Below, in pieces: positions 53,999 to 62,817 of a stretch of 64,000 nt of DNA. Each line of letters begins with the position of its first letter. Within the stretch, counting starts at the first letter, position 1. The stretch is taken from positions 2,083,277-2,147,276 of the forward strand of contig NZ_CP060395.1 of the NCBI RefSeq assembly GCF_015840335.1. The letters run 5' to 3'. The notes under the pieces are model-generated. The model did no database searches, had not been told where the DNA came from, and saw only the letters and a program-made list of their open reading frames with translations. The position numbers and the translations under genes are program-made. This stretch comes from Synechococcus sp. CBW1108 (lineage in GTDB: Bacteria > Cyanobacteriota > Cyanobacteriia > PCC-6307 > Cyanobiaceae).

Positions 53999-54548
53999 AG
54001 CCACCAGGCGCCGCAGTGGCGCTGCTGGGATGTCGCTGCTGGAGCTGCTGCTGGCGCTGAGCGGTGGGCTGCTGCTGGTGGGGGTGATGCTCCAGGCCGT
54101 GCTGGCGGAGACCCGCGGCAACCAGCAGCTGGGGGAGCGCCTGCGGCAGCGTGCCATGGCAGGCCGGGCGCTGGCCCTGATCAGTGCCGATGGGGCGCGG
54201 GCAAGCCGGCTGACGATCGGTGGCACCGGCGGCAGCAGCCCAGCCTGCGGCCTGGCGGGCCGCCAGGTGCTGCTCCATTTCGAGCCGGGGGTGGGAACGG
54301 GTACTGGGCCTATCACCTACACCCTGGGCCAGCCGCCCAGTGCCATCTGGCGGGGTGCGGTGCTGATGCGTTGCGGGCCGGCCTTCGGGCTCGATGGTGA
54401 ACCGAGTGCTGGGGCTAGCTTGAATCGGGTTGTGCTCGATGGGCTGCAGGTGGCGGGCACCAGGGCTGAGCGCATCAGTGGCGCTGTGGTGCGCGTAACC
54501 CTGCAGGGTCAGAGCCGGGTGCAGGGGGTGCTGGCTGACCGTGGCTGA
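53985..54548 (+). CDS. prepilin, PilW/GspJ-like
   Basis: A GTG start gives 187 residues: MHPPEATRRRSGAAGMSLLE then a hydrophobic helix (LLLALSGGLLLVGVMLQAVL). The motif G|MSLLE has the conserved Glu at position 5. The remaining domain resembles PilW, with HFEPGVGTGTGPI and two Cys. It is the last gene of the operon, facing the minus-strand pilin genes 24 bp away. Confidence 0.72.
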   Translation: MHPPEATRRRSGAAGMSLLELLLALSGGLLLVGVMLQAVLAETRGNQQLGERLRQRAMAGRALALISADGARASRLTIGGTGGSSPACGLAGRQVLLHFEPGVGTGTGPITYTLGQPPSAIWRGAVLMRCGPAFGLDGEPSAGASLNRVVLDGLQVAGTRAERISGAVVRVTLQGQSRVQGVLADRG

Positions 54549-54572
54549 GGATTCAAAAAACTTCTCCTGGAT

Positions 54573-55220
54573 TCATAGAGGCCTGATACGGACCCGGGCG
54601 CTGGATTCTTTCTTGTAAGTGGAGCCGTTTGGATCGAGGGGATCGCGAAAAGCCAAGGAGTATTGGACGTTTTGATCGGTGATTTCAAGCACCTCAAATT
54701 CTTCTACCCCAGTTGTTACAACTTGGGGCCCATAGTCATTACAGGTTTTTTTGGTGCCCTCGTTGCGCAGTGATCCGTTTATTTCGATCATTGGCCCACG
54801 TCGCTGGAGCCGGAAAGTGCCTGGCGCCGAATCTGGAGTCAGTTCATAGCATATAGCTATATCATGCCCAGGCGAACCTGTGGCTGGTGTTGCTCCGTTG
54901 CTGCAGCGATCACTACTCTTATAGAAATTTTGATCAGATTCAGGTTCGCAGCTGATCAGCTGAAGGCCATTGGTAATGTTTTGCAAGTTGTGAGCTTCCT
55001 GGATTTCGGCGTCGAGCAGAAATTGCACCCTTGACCAACGCTCCTGCAGTCTGCTTAGCCCTCCCAAGCGCTGATGCGTGCGCAGGAGTGTAGAGAGCAA
55101 AGTGATTGTGATCATAATCAGCAGGGCACCAACCGCCACGCCCACTGCGAGTTCAGCTAGGGAGAAGCCGGTATCCGATTGCAGCAATGGTGTAGGCCGG
55201 CGTCTTGACGTTGCTTTCAT
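54573..55220 (-). CDS. prepilin, PilW/GspJ-like (minus-strand cluster)
   Basis: This 215-residue protein has the cleavage site DTG|FSLAELAVGVAVGALLIM with Glu at position 5. A long helix follows, then a domain with Cys pairs (ISCEPESDQNF; DRCSNGATP) and the end VRIRPL. It is the last gene of the minus-strand cluster, 3 bp after the FimT-like gene. More AT-rich than the plus-strand pilin operon. Confidence 0.75.
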   Translation of the reverse strand: MKATSRRRPTPLLQSDTGFSLAELAVGVAVGALLIMITITLLSTLLRTHQRLGGLSRLQERWSRVQFLLDAEIQEAHNLQNITNGLQLISCEPESDQNFYKSSDRCSNGATPATGSPGHDIAICYELTPDSAPGTFRLQRRGPMIEINGSLRNEGTKKTCNDYGPQVVTTGVEEFEVLEITDQNVQYSLAFRDPLDPNGSTYKKESSARVRIRPL

Positions 55221-55223
55221 CTT

Positions 55224-55760
55224 TCAGAACTTTGTCAGAACGCAGCTGCCATTGCTGGCATTGCCCATTTCCAGATTGCCAAGCAGGCCATTGAGTTGGA
55301 TGCAGCGAGCAGGGCCATCATTGGCCATGGCAATGGTGATCAGCACATCCGTGCTCGGAAACTTGCTGCCACGCGGGGTGAACGAGAAGGTATCCACGGT
55401 GGGTGAGATTTCATAATCTGCACCCATAGCTGATTCGGTAAGTAGGTAGGGATTGTTGGGTATTGCGCATGTCTGTGGAATGGGTTCTCCATCGATACTG
55501 GATACGATACTGGCTATAGTTCCACCATCCGTGATTAGGCCAGTGCTGATCTTCACCTCGCAGGTATTGCCCCTTAGGGCGGAGCGTCGCACCTCTTGAA
55601 GCCAGAAGGCCAGCCCTATGGTGAGCGCATTGAGCTGCTCCCTTTTGTGGTTCTGAATCAGGGCTGGGATACCGAGGCCCGCCAGCACACCGAGGATCGC
55701 CACCACAGCCAGCAGTTCAGCCAAACTGAAGCCATGCCCCCCTGGTCGGCTCCATTTCAT
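55224..55760 (-). CDS. prepilin, FimT/GspH-like (minus-strand cluster)
   Basis: The ATG at 55760 gives 178 residues (MKWSRPGGHG|FSLAELLAVVAI). The start overlaps the upstream stop as ATGA; a longer frame exists, but translational coupling favours this site. The domain has NTCEVKISTG, QTCAIPNNPY, GPARCIQLNG and GSCVLTKF, four Cys typical of FimT-like minor pilins. Confidence 0.75.
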   Translation of the reverse strand: MKWSRPGGHGFSLAELLAVVAILGVLAGLGIPALIQNHKREQLNALTIGLAFWLQEVRRSALRGNTCEVKISTGLITDGGTIASIVSSIDGEPIPQTCAIPNNPYLLTESAMGADYEISPTVDTFSFTPRGSKFPSTDVLITIAMANDGPARCIQLNGLLGNLEMGNASNGSCVLTKF

Positions 55761-56323
55761 GGACACCACTGGCCAACGGTTGGAGAGAGGATGAGCTGGG
55801 TTTTGGGCCCTTGGGGTGGGCTCCATTCCACTATGTATAAGTACTGATCTGACCCATTGTTTGGATGTAGCCGGGCGGTCCGGTTTATGGATATAGGGCT
55901 TCCACCATTGTTGATCGTGATAGGGGGGAGTTGATTTATGGTAGCAACTAATCCAGTCGAAAGATTGGTTGGGTTATTTTTGCAGAGAGTCAGGAATTTA
56001 TTATAATTGATTTGGTCGTTGGAGCTTGGGGCATATTGATATTTACCGGGAGCAGGGCCGTTTAGGTCGAGTACGATGCAGTTCCCAGTGAAGCAGGTGA
56101 AGTAGTCATTGAGCTTTTCAGCCCTGGCTAGATCAGCGCTAACCGCTGCAAAGATCTGGTCCCGGCTGCTGATGCTTTTGACAGATGAGATTGAAGAATT
56201 AAGGACGCTCATCAGTGCAACGCTCGAAACAGTCAGTAAGCCAGCAGAAACGACCATCTCCGCCAAGCTGAATCCCGCCTCGGCCGCTCGATGGGTTTTC
56301 CTCGGTAGGCGAGCCGAGCGCAT
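55757..56323 (-). CDS. prepilin, PilV/GspI-like (minus-strand cluster)
   Basis: This 188-residue protein has a leader ending AG|FSLAEMVVSAGLLTVSSVAL with Glu at position 5. The pilin domain has FTCFTGNCIVLD (Cys pair) and LTLCKNNPTN. The stop is coupled to the next gene by ATGA and the start is 3 bases after the PilX-like gene's stop, so this is one operon. Confidence 0.75.
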   Translation of the reverse strand: MRSARLPRKTHRAAEAGFSLAEMVVSAGLLTVSSVALMSVLNSSISSVKSISSRDQIFAAVSADLARAEKLNDYFTCFTGNCIVLDLNGPAPGKYQYAPSSNDQINYNKFLTLCKNNPTNLSTGLVATINQLPPITINNGGSPISINRTARLHPNNGSDQYLYIVEWSPPQGPKTQLILSPTVGQWCP

Positions 56324-56326
56324 GAC

Positions 56327-58132
56327 TCAATAATTCCCAAAGAAGCGGAATCGACTGGTGCTACGTGCCTTCATATCCCAGGCGAAGAGATCTGTGGGGG
56401 GGGACGCCTGGCCAGTGATGCTGCTGCTGAAGGTGTTGTCTGCGCCAGGAAGAATGCCAAGCAGAATAAAAACATCAGCCACACCACTGGCAGGCACAGT
56501 TGGTGCGGCTGTAGTGCCAGTCATGTCAATCCCTTTAGCCCAGATGACGCCTTGAAAGGCCGCCGTGCCTGTTTGATTGATTGTGGCTTCGGGCGCAAAA
56601 ACGTAGAACCCAGCCCCACTCCCTGATCCCTTGATGTCGATGTTCTGGGCTCCGCAGCCAGGGTCTTTGCGTTGGAGTGAACATCCAAACAATGAAAGGT
56701 CGGTGATATTCGTGACAGGTGCAGTGCAACCATCCTTGCAATGCTTAATGCTGCCGCCTCCCTTTTGCTTAATTACATCGCCGCTAGCTGGAAAGTAGAG
56801 TCTGATCTGGCGAGTATTGTTGCCACTGACAAAAACCAAGGTATCATTGGAGTTGACCTCGATGCTGCTGTAAATGCAATGCACTGCTTCTCGATAGAGC
56901 TTGCAGTTATTGGGCAGTTGCGTTGAGCTAGTCACTCCAGCCGCATTGCAGATGGTTTGCTTGGTTGAATCGTTGTATTGGCAAAGTTGGTTGGCGGCAG
57001 ACGCGCCAGACTTCAAGATGGGTGGAGTGCCGTTGAACCCACCGGGATATTGGGGTGGTGGAGGTAGAGTAACGTCCAACCGGACCATTTTATTTGTCGA
57101 ATTGTTATATGCAGATGTGCATTGGCTAGGATTAGTCGAGATGCAATAAATGGGATCTATGGTTGTCTCATTGCTGTCGCGAATGGTTGGGCTACCAGTG
57201 GCTCTAATAAATCCTCCTACTCCTCCTGCTCCTACGACGATCCCGAATCCGTGGGGGCTTAGTCCAGGAAGCATGCATAAGTTGTTTGAGAGATTGCTTG
57301 AACTAGTAATCGCATAGTTGGTGGTGCCGTGACCACGCTGTTTATTGCTGCTTGGATCCAGATATCCACCAAATGAAGCCTTGCAGCATTTGGGGATAAC
57401 AGCAAAATCCTCCTGAAGAATTGTCCTCGATATCAATTCATTGCTTTGGCCATTACGGTAGATCGCTGATTCAACACTAAGCCGGAAAATTCCCCTGGTC
57501 CCCTCATCATCAAGCAGCCGTAAATTGTTTTTGCGTGCTAGTTTGAAATCCGCCCTATCCCTGTTGACAATCCGAAAAGCGCGCGTGGCGCCGTTTCGAT
57601 TTTTACTTATGGCGCCGTCTTCGCTGATATAGAAAAAACCATTGTTTTCTTGGCGGAGGCCCAAGTTGATTTCTGCTAGCCTTGGGGGAACTTTCCTTAT
57701 GTTGCCCGCACTATCTAAAGAGGTTATGCATGGATTGAAATGGTAATTTACGGCCTGACTGTCACTCCATAATGTGTTTTCGGCTGTTCGGTCCTGGCCT
57801 TCTTGTATTTGGCTGTCTAGTACTGCTATTAGGTGGCGATTTTGTTCCTTATTAATTTGGCCTATCAGATAACTCATTCCGCTTCTTGCCACATTGCGGG
57901 CCTCCCTGCCTTGGCCCTGGAAGATAGAGCCAATCATGGTGCTGGTTGTTTGATTAAGAAGCGCGGCCGTGCCAGCGATGAGTATCATCGTGGCGCTGAG
58001 CACGTAGACCAATGAGAAGCCTTTATTGTGTCGATCCGGCGAGTTGACCCTTTGTATTATTGACAGACGCTGAAAGCCTCTACGAGCAGGTGGCTGCATT
58101 TCGGACGAGAATGTATTTCTGAGGCGGGCCAT
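56327..58132 (-). CDS. large PilX-like pilus protein
   Basis: About 601 residues (starts at 58132 or 58144). A long basic leader ends NKG|FSLVYVLSATMILIAGTAAL, a prepilin helix lacking Glu5, as in PilX. A long extracellular part contains many Cys (IPKCCKASFGG, QLCQYND, TICNAAG, HCKDGCTAP, GCGAQNID) and a YFPASGDV-like beta region. Size is unusual for PilX; large forms in cyanobacteria may sit at the pilus tip. It heads the operon after pilA. Confidence 0.75.
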   Translation of the reverse strand: MARLRNTFSSEMQPPARRGFQRLSIIQRVNSPDRHNKGFSLVYVLSATMILIAGTAALLNQTTSTMIGSIFQGQGREARNVARSGMSYLIGQINKEQNRHLIAVLDSQIQEGQDRTAENTLWSDSQAVNYHFNPCITSLDSAGNIRKVPPRLAEINLGLRQENNGFFYISEDGAISKNRNGATRAFRIVNRDRADFKLARKNNLRLLDDEGTRGIFRLSVESAIYRNGQSNELISRTILQEDFAVIPKCCKASFGGYLDPSSNKQRGHGTTNYAITSSSNLSNNLCMLPGLSPHGFGIVVGAGGVGGFIRATGSPTIRDSNETTIDPIYCISTNPSQCTSAYNNSTNKMVRLDVTLPPPPQYPGGFNGTPPILKSGASAANQLCQYNDSTKQTICNAAGVTSSTQLPNNCKLYREAVHCIYSSIEVNSNDTLVFVSGNNTRQIRLYFPASGDVIKQKGGGSIKHCKDGCTAPVTNITDLSLFGCSLQRKDPGCGAQNIDIKGSGSGAGFYVFAPEATINQTGTAAFQGVIWAKGIDMTGTTAAPTVPASGVADVFILLGILPGADNTFSSSITGQASPPTDLFAWDMKARSTSRFRFFGNY

Positions 58133-58244
58133 TAAGGCAATCAAATGTAGGCAGACGTGTTAAATTGCGGTTAATTAAAAAAGGGGGCTGTATGTTTATT
58201 GTTCTTTTGGTGGAATGTTGGTCCATAGTGAGCCAATATTTTCT

Positions 58245-58700
58245 CTAGGGCAAAGTGCCTCCAAGCGTTAATTTTCCGTCTGCTGCAACTGTGGCTGTGG
58301 CGGTTAAGCCATTGTGCACTCCGCCTACGACTGTGGCTGTGGCAACGCCACCTGTGCCGGCATTGGAACAAGTGTTGGAGAATGTGATTTTGGAGGTGTC
58401 ACCTGATGCGGTTTGATTTGGAAATACGCCGCCGTAGTCTGAAGGGCTTAACATATATACTTGGCACTCTTTGCCACCAGCGCTGGCAAGGGCCTTTGCG
58501 CTAGCTGATTTAGCTTTGTCGGCTTGGTTCAGGAATGAGGGTAGTGCAATAGCCGCCAAGACAGCAACAATAATTACCACAACTAGGAGCTCGATCAGGG
58601 TGAAGCCTTGATCGATGCCCGAACTTAAGCTCCTAGGTCGGAACGGTAGTTGCTGAATCAACCGGTGCCGGAGCCTGGCTCTGAGGATGGTGGTTGCCAT
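58245..58700 (-). CDS. pilA: type IV pilin (PilA-like major pilin)
   Basis: This 151-residue protein has a 31-residue leader and the classical motif QG|FTLIELLVVVIIVAVLAAIA with Glu at position 5, then LPSFLNQADKAKSAS, the GspG/PilA signature. Two Cys (GGKECQVYM; FSNTCSNAG) could form the pilin disulfide. Separated by 100 bp from the minor-pilin operon on the same strand. Likely the main fibre subunit for DNA uptake or twitching. Confidence 0.85.
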   Translation of the reverse strand: MATTILRARLRHRLIQQLPFRPRSLSSGIDQGFTLIELLVVVIIVAVLAAIALPSFLNQADKAKSASAKALASAGGKECQVYMLSPSDYGGVFPNQTASGDTSKITFSNTCSNAGTGGVATATVVGGVHNGLTATATVAADGKLTLGGTLP

Positions 58701-58871
58701 AGATCGTTTTTGCTTGCCAGAAAAACATCTGAGCTCAAGGTATCGGCTGCCAATGGGGCGGGCAATGGGCCCTTGCCGAGAATCGCAGGAGATTTTGCTG
58801 AGAGACTCAGGCTGCAGCTTCTTCGCTGCCGATTTGCATCTCGCCAGCGAGGCCCTGCCTAAGGTCGCCCC

Positions 58872-59738
58872 ATGCCTCTACTGACTCTCCGCCCAGCCAC
58901 CAGCCTCTCGGGCCGCATGGCCCGCTGGGGTCTGGTGATTGTGGTGGTCTACGCCCTGGTGGCAGTGCTCACGCCCCTGTTGGTGCATCTGGGCTGGGTG
59001 CCCGAACCCAATTCCGGCCTGCAGAACCCCATCTACGCCGCCCCCTCCCTGGGCCATTGGTGTGGCACCGATCGGCTCGGCCGGGATGTATGCGTGCGCA
59101 CCCTCGCCGGTAGTGGCGTGGCTCTGCAGGTGGTTTTGCTGGCCCTGGTGATCGCCCTGGTGGTCGGCGTTCCCCTCGGCATGGTGAGCGGCTACCTCGG
59201 CGGCTGGGTAGATCGGCTGCTGGTGCTGCTGATGGACACCCTCTACACCCTGCCGGTGTTACTGCTTTCCGTGGTGATGGCCTTTCTGCTCGGCCGCGGC
59301 CTGCCCAATGCCGCCGCTGCCCTCTGCGTGGTCTACATCCCCCAGTATTTCCGCGTCGTGCGCAATCAGAGCGCCCAGGTGAAGGCCGAGCTCTATGTAG
59401 AGGCGGCCCAGTCGCTCGGGGCCGGGCCCCTGTGGATCCTCCGCCGCTACCTGCTGCGCAATGTGATCACCTCGGTGCCGGTGCTGCTCACCCTCAACGC
59501 CGCCGATGCGGTGCTGGTGCTAGGCGGCCTCGGTTTCCTCGGCCTTGGCCTGCCGGAAACCATCCCCGAGTGGGGCGGCGACCTCCAGCAGGCCCTCACC
59601 GCCCTCCCCACCGGCATCTGGTGGACCGCCCTCTACCCCGGCGTGGCTTTATTTGTGCTGGTGCTGGGCCTGTCGTTTCTGGGGGAGGGGCTCGAGAGCT
59701 GGCTCAGTGGGGGCAATGCCCAGCGCTCTGGCAGCTGA
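58872..59738 (+). CDS. ABC transporter permease, peptide/nickel type (DppC/OppC)
   Basis: This 288-residue membrane protein has an N-terminal helix, the OppC_N region with HWCGTDRLGRDVCVRTLAG, five further helices and the coupling loop EAAQSLGAGPLWILRRYLLR (EAA motif). C-terminal GLPETIPEWGGDL is the typical OppC ending. No partner ABC genes are adjacent, so substrate is unknown. Confidence 0.9.
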   Translation: MPLLTLRPATSLSGRMARWGLVIVVVYALVAVLTPLLVHLGWVPEPNSGLQNPIYAAPSLGHWCGTDRLGRDVCVRTLAGSGVALQVVLLALVIALVVGVPLGMVSGYLGGWVDRLLVLLMDTLYTLPVLLLSVVMAFLLGRGLPNAAAALCVVYIPQYFRVVRNQSAQVKAELYVEAAQSLGAGPLWILRRYLLRNVITSVPVLLTLNAADAVLVLGGLGFLGLGLPETIPEWGGDLQQALTALPTGIWWTALYPGVALFVLVLGLSFLGEGLESWLSGGNAQRSGS

Positions 59739-59746
59739 AGCTGCCT

Positions 59747-60925
59747 TCAGGGGCGCAGTTGCCGCAGCCAGGTTTCGAGCGGTTCACATCGGATTCCATC
59801 GATCAGCAGCGGCTCTGGGCAAAAGGAGAGCAGCAGGCGTTCGGCTTCCGGGTAGTCCTCGCCGAAGGCCCGCAGCGCCTTGAGGTCGCTGCGGTCGATG
59901 CGACGGCTGCGTTTCACCTCAATGGCCAGAAACAGATTGGGGCCATAGACGATGAAATCCACCTCCAATCCGGATCGGGTGCGCCAGAAGCTGAGCTGGG
60001 CGCCCCCGGGCCGCAGCTGGCAGAGCGCCCGCAGATGTTGCGCCACCAGGGATTCGAGGGCTATGCCATCAATCTCTTCCGGCGCATCCAGCGGCCCGCA
60101 GGGCCTGAGGGAGCGAAACACGCCGGCATCGAAGTAAAAAAACTTCTGGTGCTGCACCAGCTGCCGCTGGGCCCGCCGTTGAAACACCGGCAGCCGGAAG
60201 CTGATCAACAGATCCTCGAGAATTCCCAGATAGCTTTCTGCCCGTTTGCGGGGAATCTCGGCTTCTCGGGCCAGGTTGGCCAGGTTTAGTAATGAGCCCT
60301 GCGAAAAGCTGATCACCTCCAGGAACCTCGCGAAATCGCCGATCTGACGCACCAGGGCTTCTGCCTGCACCTCTTCCTGCAGATACAGCGAGGCATAGGC
60401 CGCCAGAGTGGCCTGGGGATCCACGGCCTGCCACACCAGGGGCACCAGCCCGATGGCCTGGGCCCGCGTCAGATCAAACTCCTGGCCGAGCTCGGCAGCC
60501 ATGAACGGCCCCATAGGGAGCGCCAGCAACCGCCCTCCCAGCAGATTGGCGGCCCCGTGGCGCAGCTTGCGGGCACTCGAACCGGTGAGCACAAAGCGCA
60601 GGTCACGCCGTTGTTCCACCAGGCCATGCACCACATCGAGCAACTGGGGCGCTTTCTGCACTTCGTCGATGACCACCGTGTGGGCCCGAGCCCCAGCGGC
60701 GGCGATCCGCTCGGCCAGTCGCTCTGGTTTGGCTTGATAGGTGCGCAGCACCTCCGGTGCCAGCAGATCCACCCGCAGGGCCTCGGGAAACTCCTGCTGC
60801 AGCCAGGTGGATTTGCCGGTGCCGCGAGGGCCGAACAGGAAGAAGCTGCCGGGCGGCGGCTGCAAAAATCGTCTGACTGACGCCATATACGCAGCCGAAA
60901 TGGAGTTTTGACCACCATTTTGCAT
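59747..60925 (-). CDS. AAA ATPase with DUF4143 domain
   Basis: From the ATG at 60925 (MQNGGQNSISAAYMASVRRF) the protein has 392 residues; the frame extends to 61147 but that part overlaps trmH. Walker A FLFGPRGTGKSTWLQQ, Walker B TVVIDEVQKAPQLL and the sensor VLTGSSARKLRHG mark the AAA_14 domain. The C-terminal DUF4143 region has LEVDFIVYGPNLFLAIEVKR, a PD-(D/E)xK-like strand. Function in the family is unclear; some act as ATP-dependent nucleases or toxin-like factors. Confidence 0.82.
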   Translation of the reverse strand: MQNGGQNSISAAYMASVRRFLQPPPGSFFLFGPRGTGKSTWLQQEFPEALRVDLLAPEVLRTYQAKPERLAERIAAAGARAHTVVIDEVQKAPQLLDVVHGLVEQRRDLRFVLTGSSARKLRHGAANLLGGRLLALPMGPFMAAELGQEFDLTRAQAIGLVPLVWQAVDPQATLAAYASLYLQEEVQAEALVRQIGDFARFLEVISFSQGSLLNLANLAREAEIPRKRAESYLGILEDLLISFRLPVFQRRAQRQLVQHQKFFYFDAGVFRSLRPCGPLDAPEEIDGIALESLVAQHLRALCQLRPGGAQLSFWRTRSGLEVDFIVYGPNLFLAIEVKRSRRIDRSDLKALRAFGEDYPEAERLLLSFCPEPLLIDGIRCEPLETWLRQLRP

Positions 60926-61029
60926 TAATTTCGGGCGACCGTCTGCCCGAGGCCCGGCAAGAATCAGCCAGGATCCCTGTGGCCCCAGCGCCAGCAGCAC
61001 AGCTCGGTAGCCCAGCTCAGTAGCCCAGC

Positions 61030-61725
61030 TCAGTAGCGCATCTTCAGGCTGCGGGGCAGGTTTTCGCTGATGGCCCCCTCGCCATCGAGGGCCGGGTAGG
61101 GCCGCCCCTCCCTTTGGCACCAGGCGGCCACCTCCGGGTAGGCCCACTCAAACAGCAGGTGGTCGTAGCGCTCCGCTGGCAACCCCTCACCGTGGCTGGG
61201 CAGTAGCCCGGCCGCCTGGCGTTGGCGCAACGCTTCAAACAACAAGGTGGCGCAGGCCACGCTCACATTCAGCGACTGCACCATGCCCTGCATCGGGATC
61301 ACGATCGGCTGGTCCACCAGGGCCGCCGCTGCGGCGCTCAGGCCCCACTTTTCCGCCCCCAGCACAAAGGCGCAGGGGCCGGTGAAGTCGCAGCTGCGGT
61401 AGTCCACCGCCTCGGCCGAAAGGTGGGTGCCATAGAGCCGAAAGCCTTTGGCCTTGAGGGCGCCCAGCAGCGTCCCGCAGTCGGCGTCGCAGTGGCGATG
61501 CAGGGGCACCCACTTCTCGCTGCCCTTGGCCGTGCCATTGAGCGTGGGGGTTCGGCCCGCCAGGCTCACCACATGGGCCTCCAGCACCCCCACCGCATCG
61601 CAGCTGCGCAGGATCGCCGAGAGGTTATGGGGCTTATCCACCTGCTCGAGCACCACGGTGAGATCGCCCATGCGCCGATTGAGCACGGCCTTGAGCCGCT
61701 CGAAGCGGCGGGGCAGCAGGGGCAT
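61030..61725 (-). CDS. trmH: tRNA (guanosine-18-2'-O)-methyltransferase
   Basis: This 231-residue SPOUT enzyme methylates G18 of tRNA. The start MPLLPRRFERLKAVLNRRMG is typical of TrmH. Motif 1 is VDKPHNLSAILRSCDAVG, motif 2 VLGAEKWGLSAAAA and motif 3 IPMQGMVQSLNVSVACATLL. A C-terminal helix carries basic residues. The gene starts 4 bases after the AbiEii-type toxin stop. Confidence 0.92.
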   Translation of the reverse strand: MPLLPRRFERLKAVLNRRMGDLTVVLEQVDKPHNLSAILRSCDAVGVLEAHVVSLAGRTPTLNGTAKGSEKWVPLHRHCDADCGTLLGALKAKGFRLYGTHLSAEAVDYRSCDFTGPCAFVLGAEKWGLSAAAAALVDQPIVIPMQGMVQSLNVSVACATLLFEALRQRQAAGLLPSHGEGLPAERYDHLLFEWAYPEVAAWCQREGRPYPALDGEGAISENLPRSLKMRY

Positions 61726-61729
61726 GGCG

Positions 61730-62446
61730 TCAGGTGAGCTGCGGAGCCAGTAGCGGAACAATCGCCGGGGCTGCCGGCAGATGCCCCACGCGGATCACGG
61801 CAGTCTGCAGGTGTGCGCGGACCGCCTGGGGTAGGGATTCGAGGTCGCCATCTTCAAAGAACACCAGGGCCTTGAGGGCTTCAGTCGGTTGGAACGTGGA
61901 GCCGTAGAGGGCCATTGCCCCACTCAGGCCGCAGGCCAGATCGGAGTCATGGGGCGTCAATGCTGCGATGTCGATGTAGTCCTTACTTTCAGCCCGTTGC
62001 AGCAGAACTTTCAATTTGGTGGCCAACAGATCCCGCTCCGAAGCGACCAGAGCCACCCCATCCTGGGTGGTCTGGGGCGTGGCGATCCTTCCCAGCTGCA
62101 ACCCACCAAATAGGGACAACTTCACAGTTTTGGCCCCAGCATTAGGTGCCCCAGCTTTAACTAAACTAGTGATTGAGTTGTATTCATCCTGCAGCAGGGT
62201 GCCGGACCGCAGGCAGGGCAACTGGGCCCAGAGCTGTTCGCGGTTGAGCGGGGCATTGCTGAAGAAATCGAAGTCCACTGATACGCGGTGTCCCAGACGC
62301 AGGGCGATAGCAGTGCCCCCGTAAAGCACGAATCCGAGCTGCCGCAACGGCGCCAGTTCGTCCCAGAGCGCCCGTTGTTCCGCCGGCAGGATGTCGAGTT
62401 GGGGCTTTAGGGCCCCGCCTGATTCGCGCGGATCGGTCGGGCTCAT
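61730..62446 (-). CDS. nucleotidyltransferase toxin of AbiEii/AbiGii type
   Basis: This 238-residue protein has the minimal nucleotidyltransferase motif FVLYGGTAIALRLGHRVSVD then FDFFSN, with the Gly-Gly and D-x-D acidic pair present. It then has ASERDLLATKLKVLLQRAES and KDYIDIAAL, the AbiEii core. Toxins of this type transfer nucleotides to tRNA or other targets. It overlaps the upstream partner gene by ATGA. Confidence 0.85.
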   Translation of the reverse strand: MSPTDPRESGGALKPQLDILPAEQRALWDELAPLRQLGFVLYGGTAIALRLGHRVSVDFDFFSNAPLNREQLWAQLPCLRSGTLLQDEYNSITSLVKAGAPNAGAKTVKLSLFGGLQLGRIATPQTTQDGVALVASERDLLATKLKVLLQRAESKDYIDIAALTPHDSDLACGLSGAMALYGSTFQPTEALKALVFFEDGDLESLPQAVRAHLQTAVIRVGHLPAAPAIVPLLAPQLT

Positions 62447-62745
62447 GGCAACTGCCGTTGGGGCAGCGGGGGCAGATCGGGCCCGTGGGGCATCTCCAGG
62501 CATAGGTGCCAGAAGTTCCAGGAGCGCCGGTTGAATTCCCCGGGTTGGGCCGTGCGCAGCACGTCACGGAGGATGTCGTCATCGACCACCTCGCGCAGCT
62601 GCTCGACGTCCTGCCAGGCCCCTATGTTCATCAGCTGGGCCAGCAGGCGGTGGGGATTGGCAAGGCTCTCGCTCGGTGTTTTCCACCACACATATCGTCT
62701 GGCCAGTGGTTCCAGGGCCCGGAGTTGCAGCGGGTTGATCACCAT
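62443..62745 (-). CDS. antitoxin-like partner of the AbiEii protein
   Basis: The 100-residue protein starts MVINPLQLRALEPLARRYVW and has LANPHRLLAQLMNIGAWQDV, LREVVDDDILRDVLRTAQPG and RSWNFWHLCLE. It is a small helical protein in the order antitoxin-toxin. It is unlike the large AbiEi antitoxin; pairs of this type are found in cyanobacteria. The role is inferred from order and overlap. Confidence 0.75.
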   Translation of the reverse strand: MVINPLQLRALEPLARRYVWWKTPSESLANPHRLLAQLMNIGAWQDVEQLREVVDDDILRDVLRTAQPGEFNRRSWNFWHLCLEMPHGPDLPPLPQRQLP

Positions 62746-62817
62746 GGAGCCACGCACGGTTCGCAATCGCGCTTAACCCAATCCTAGGAAGCTCTCGGGC
62801 GGGAGCCTGCCCTGCCG

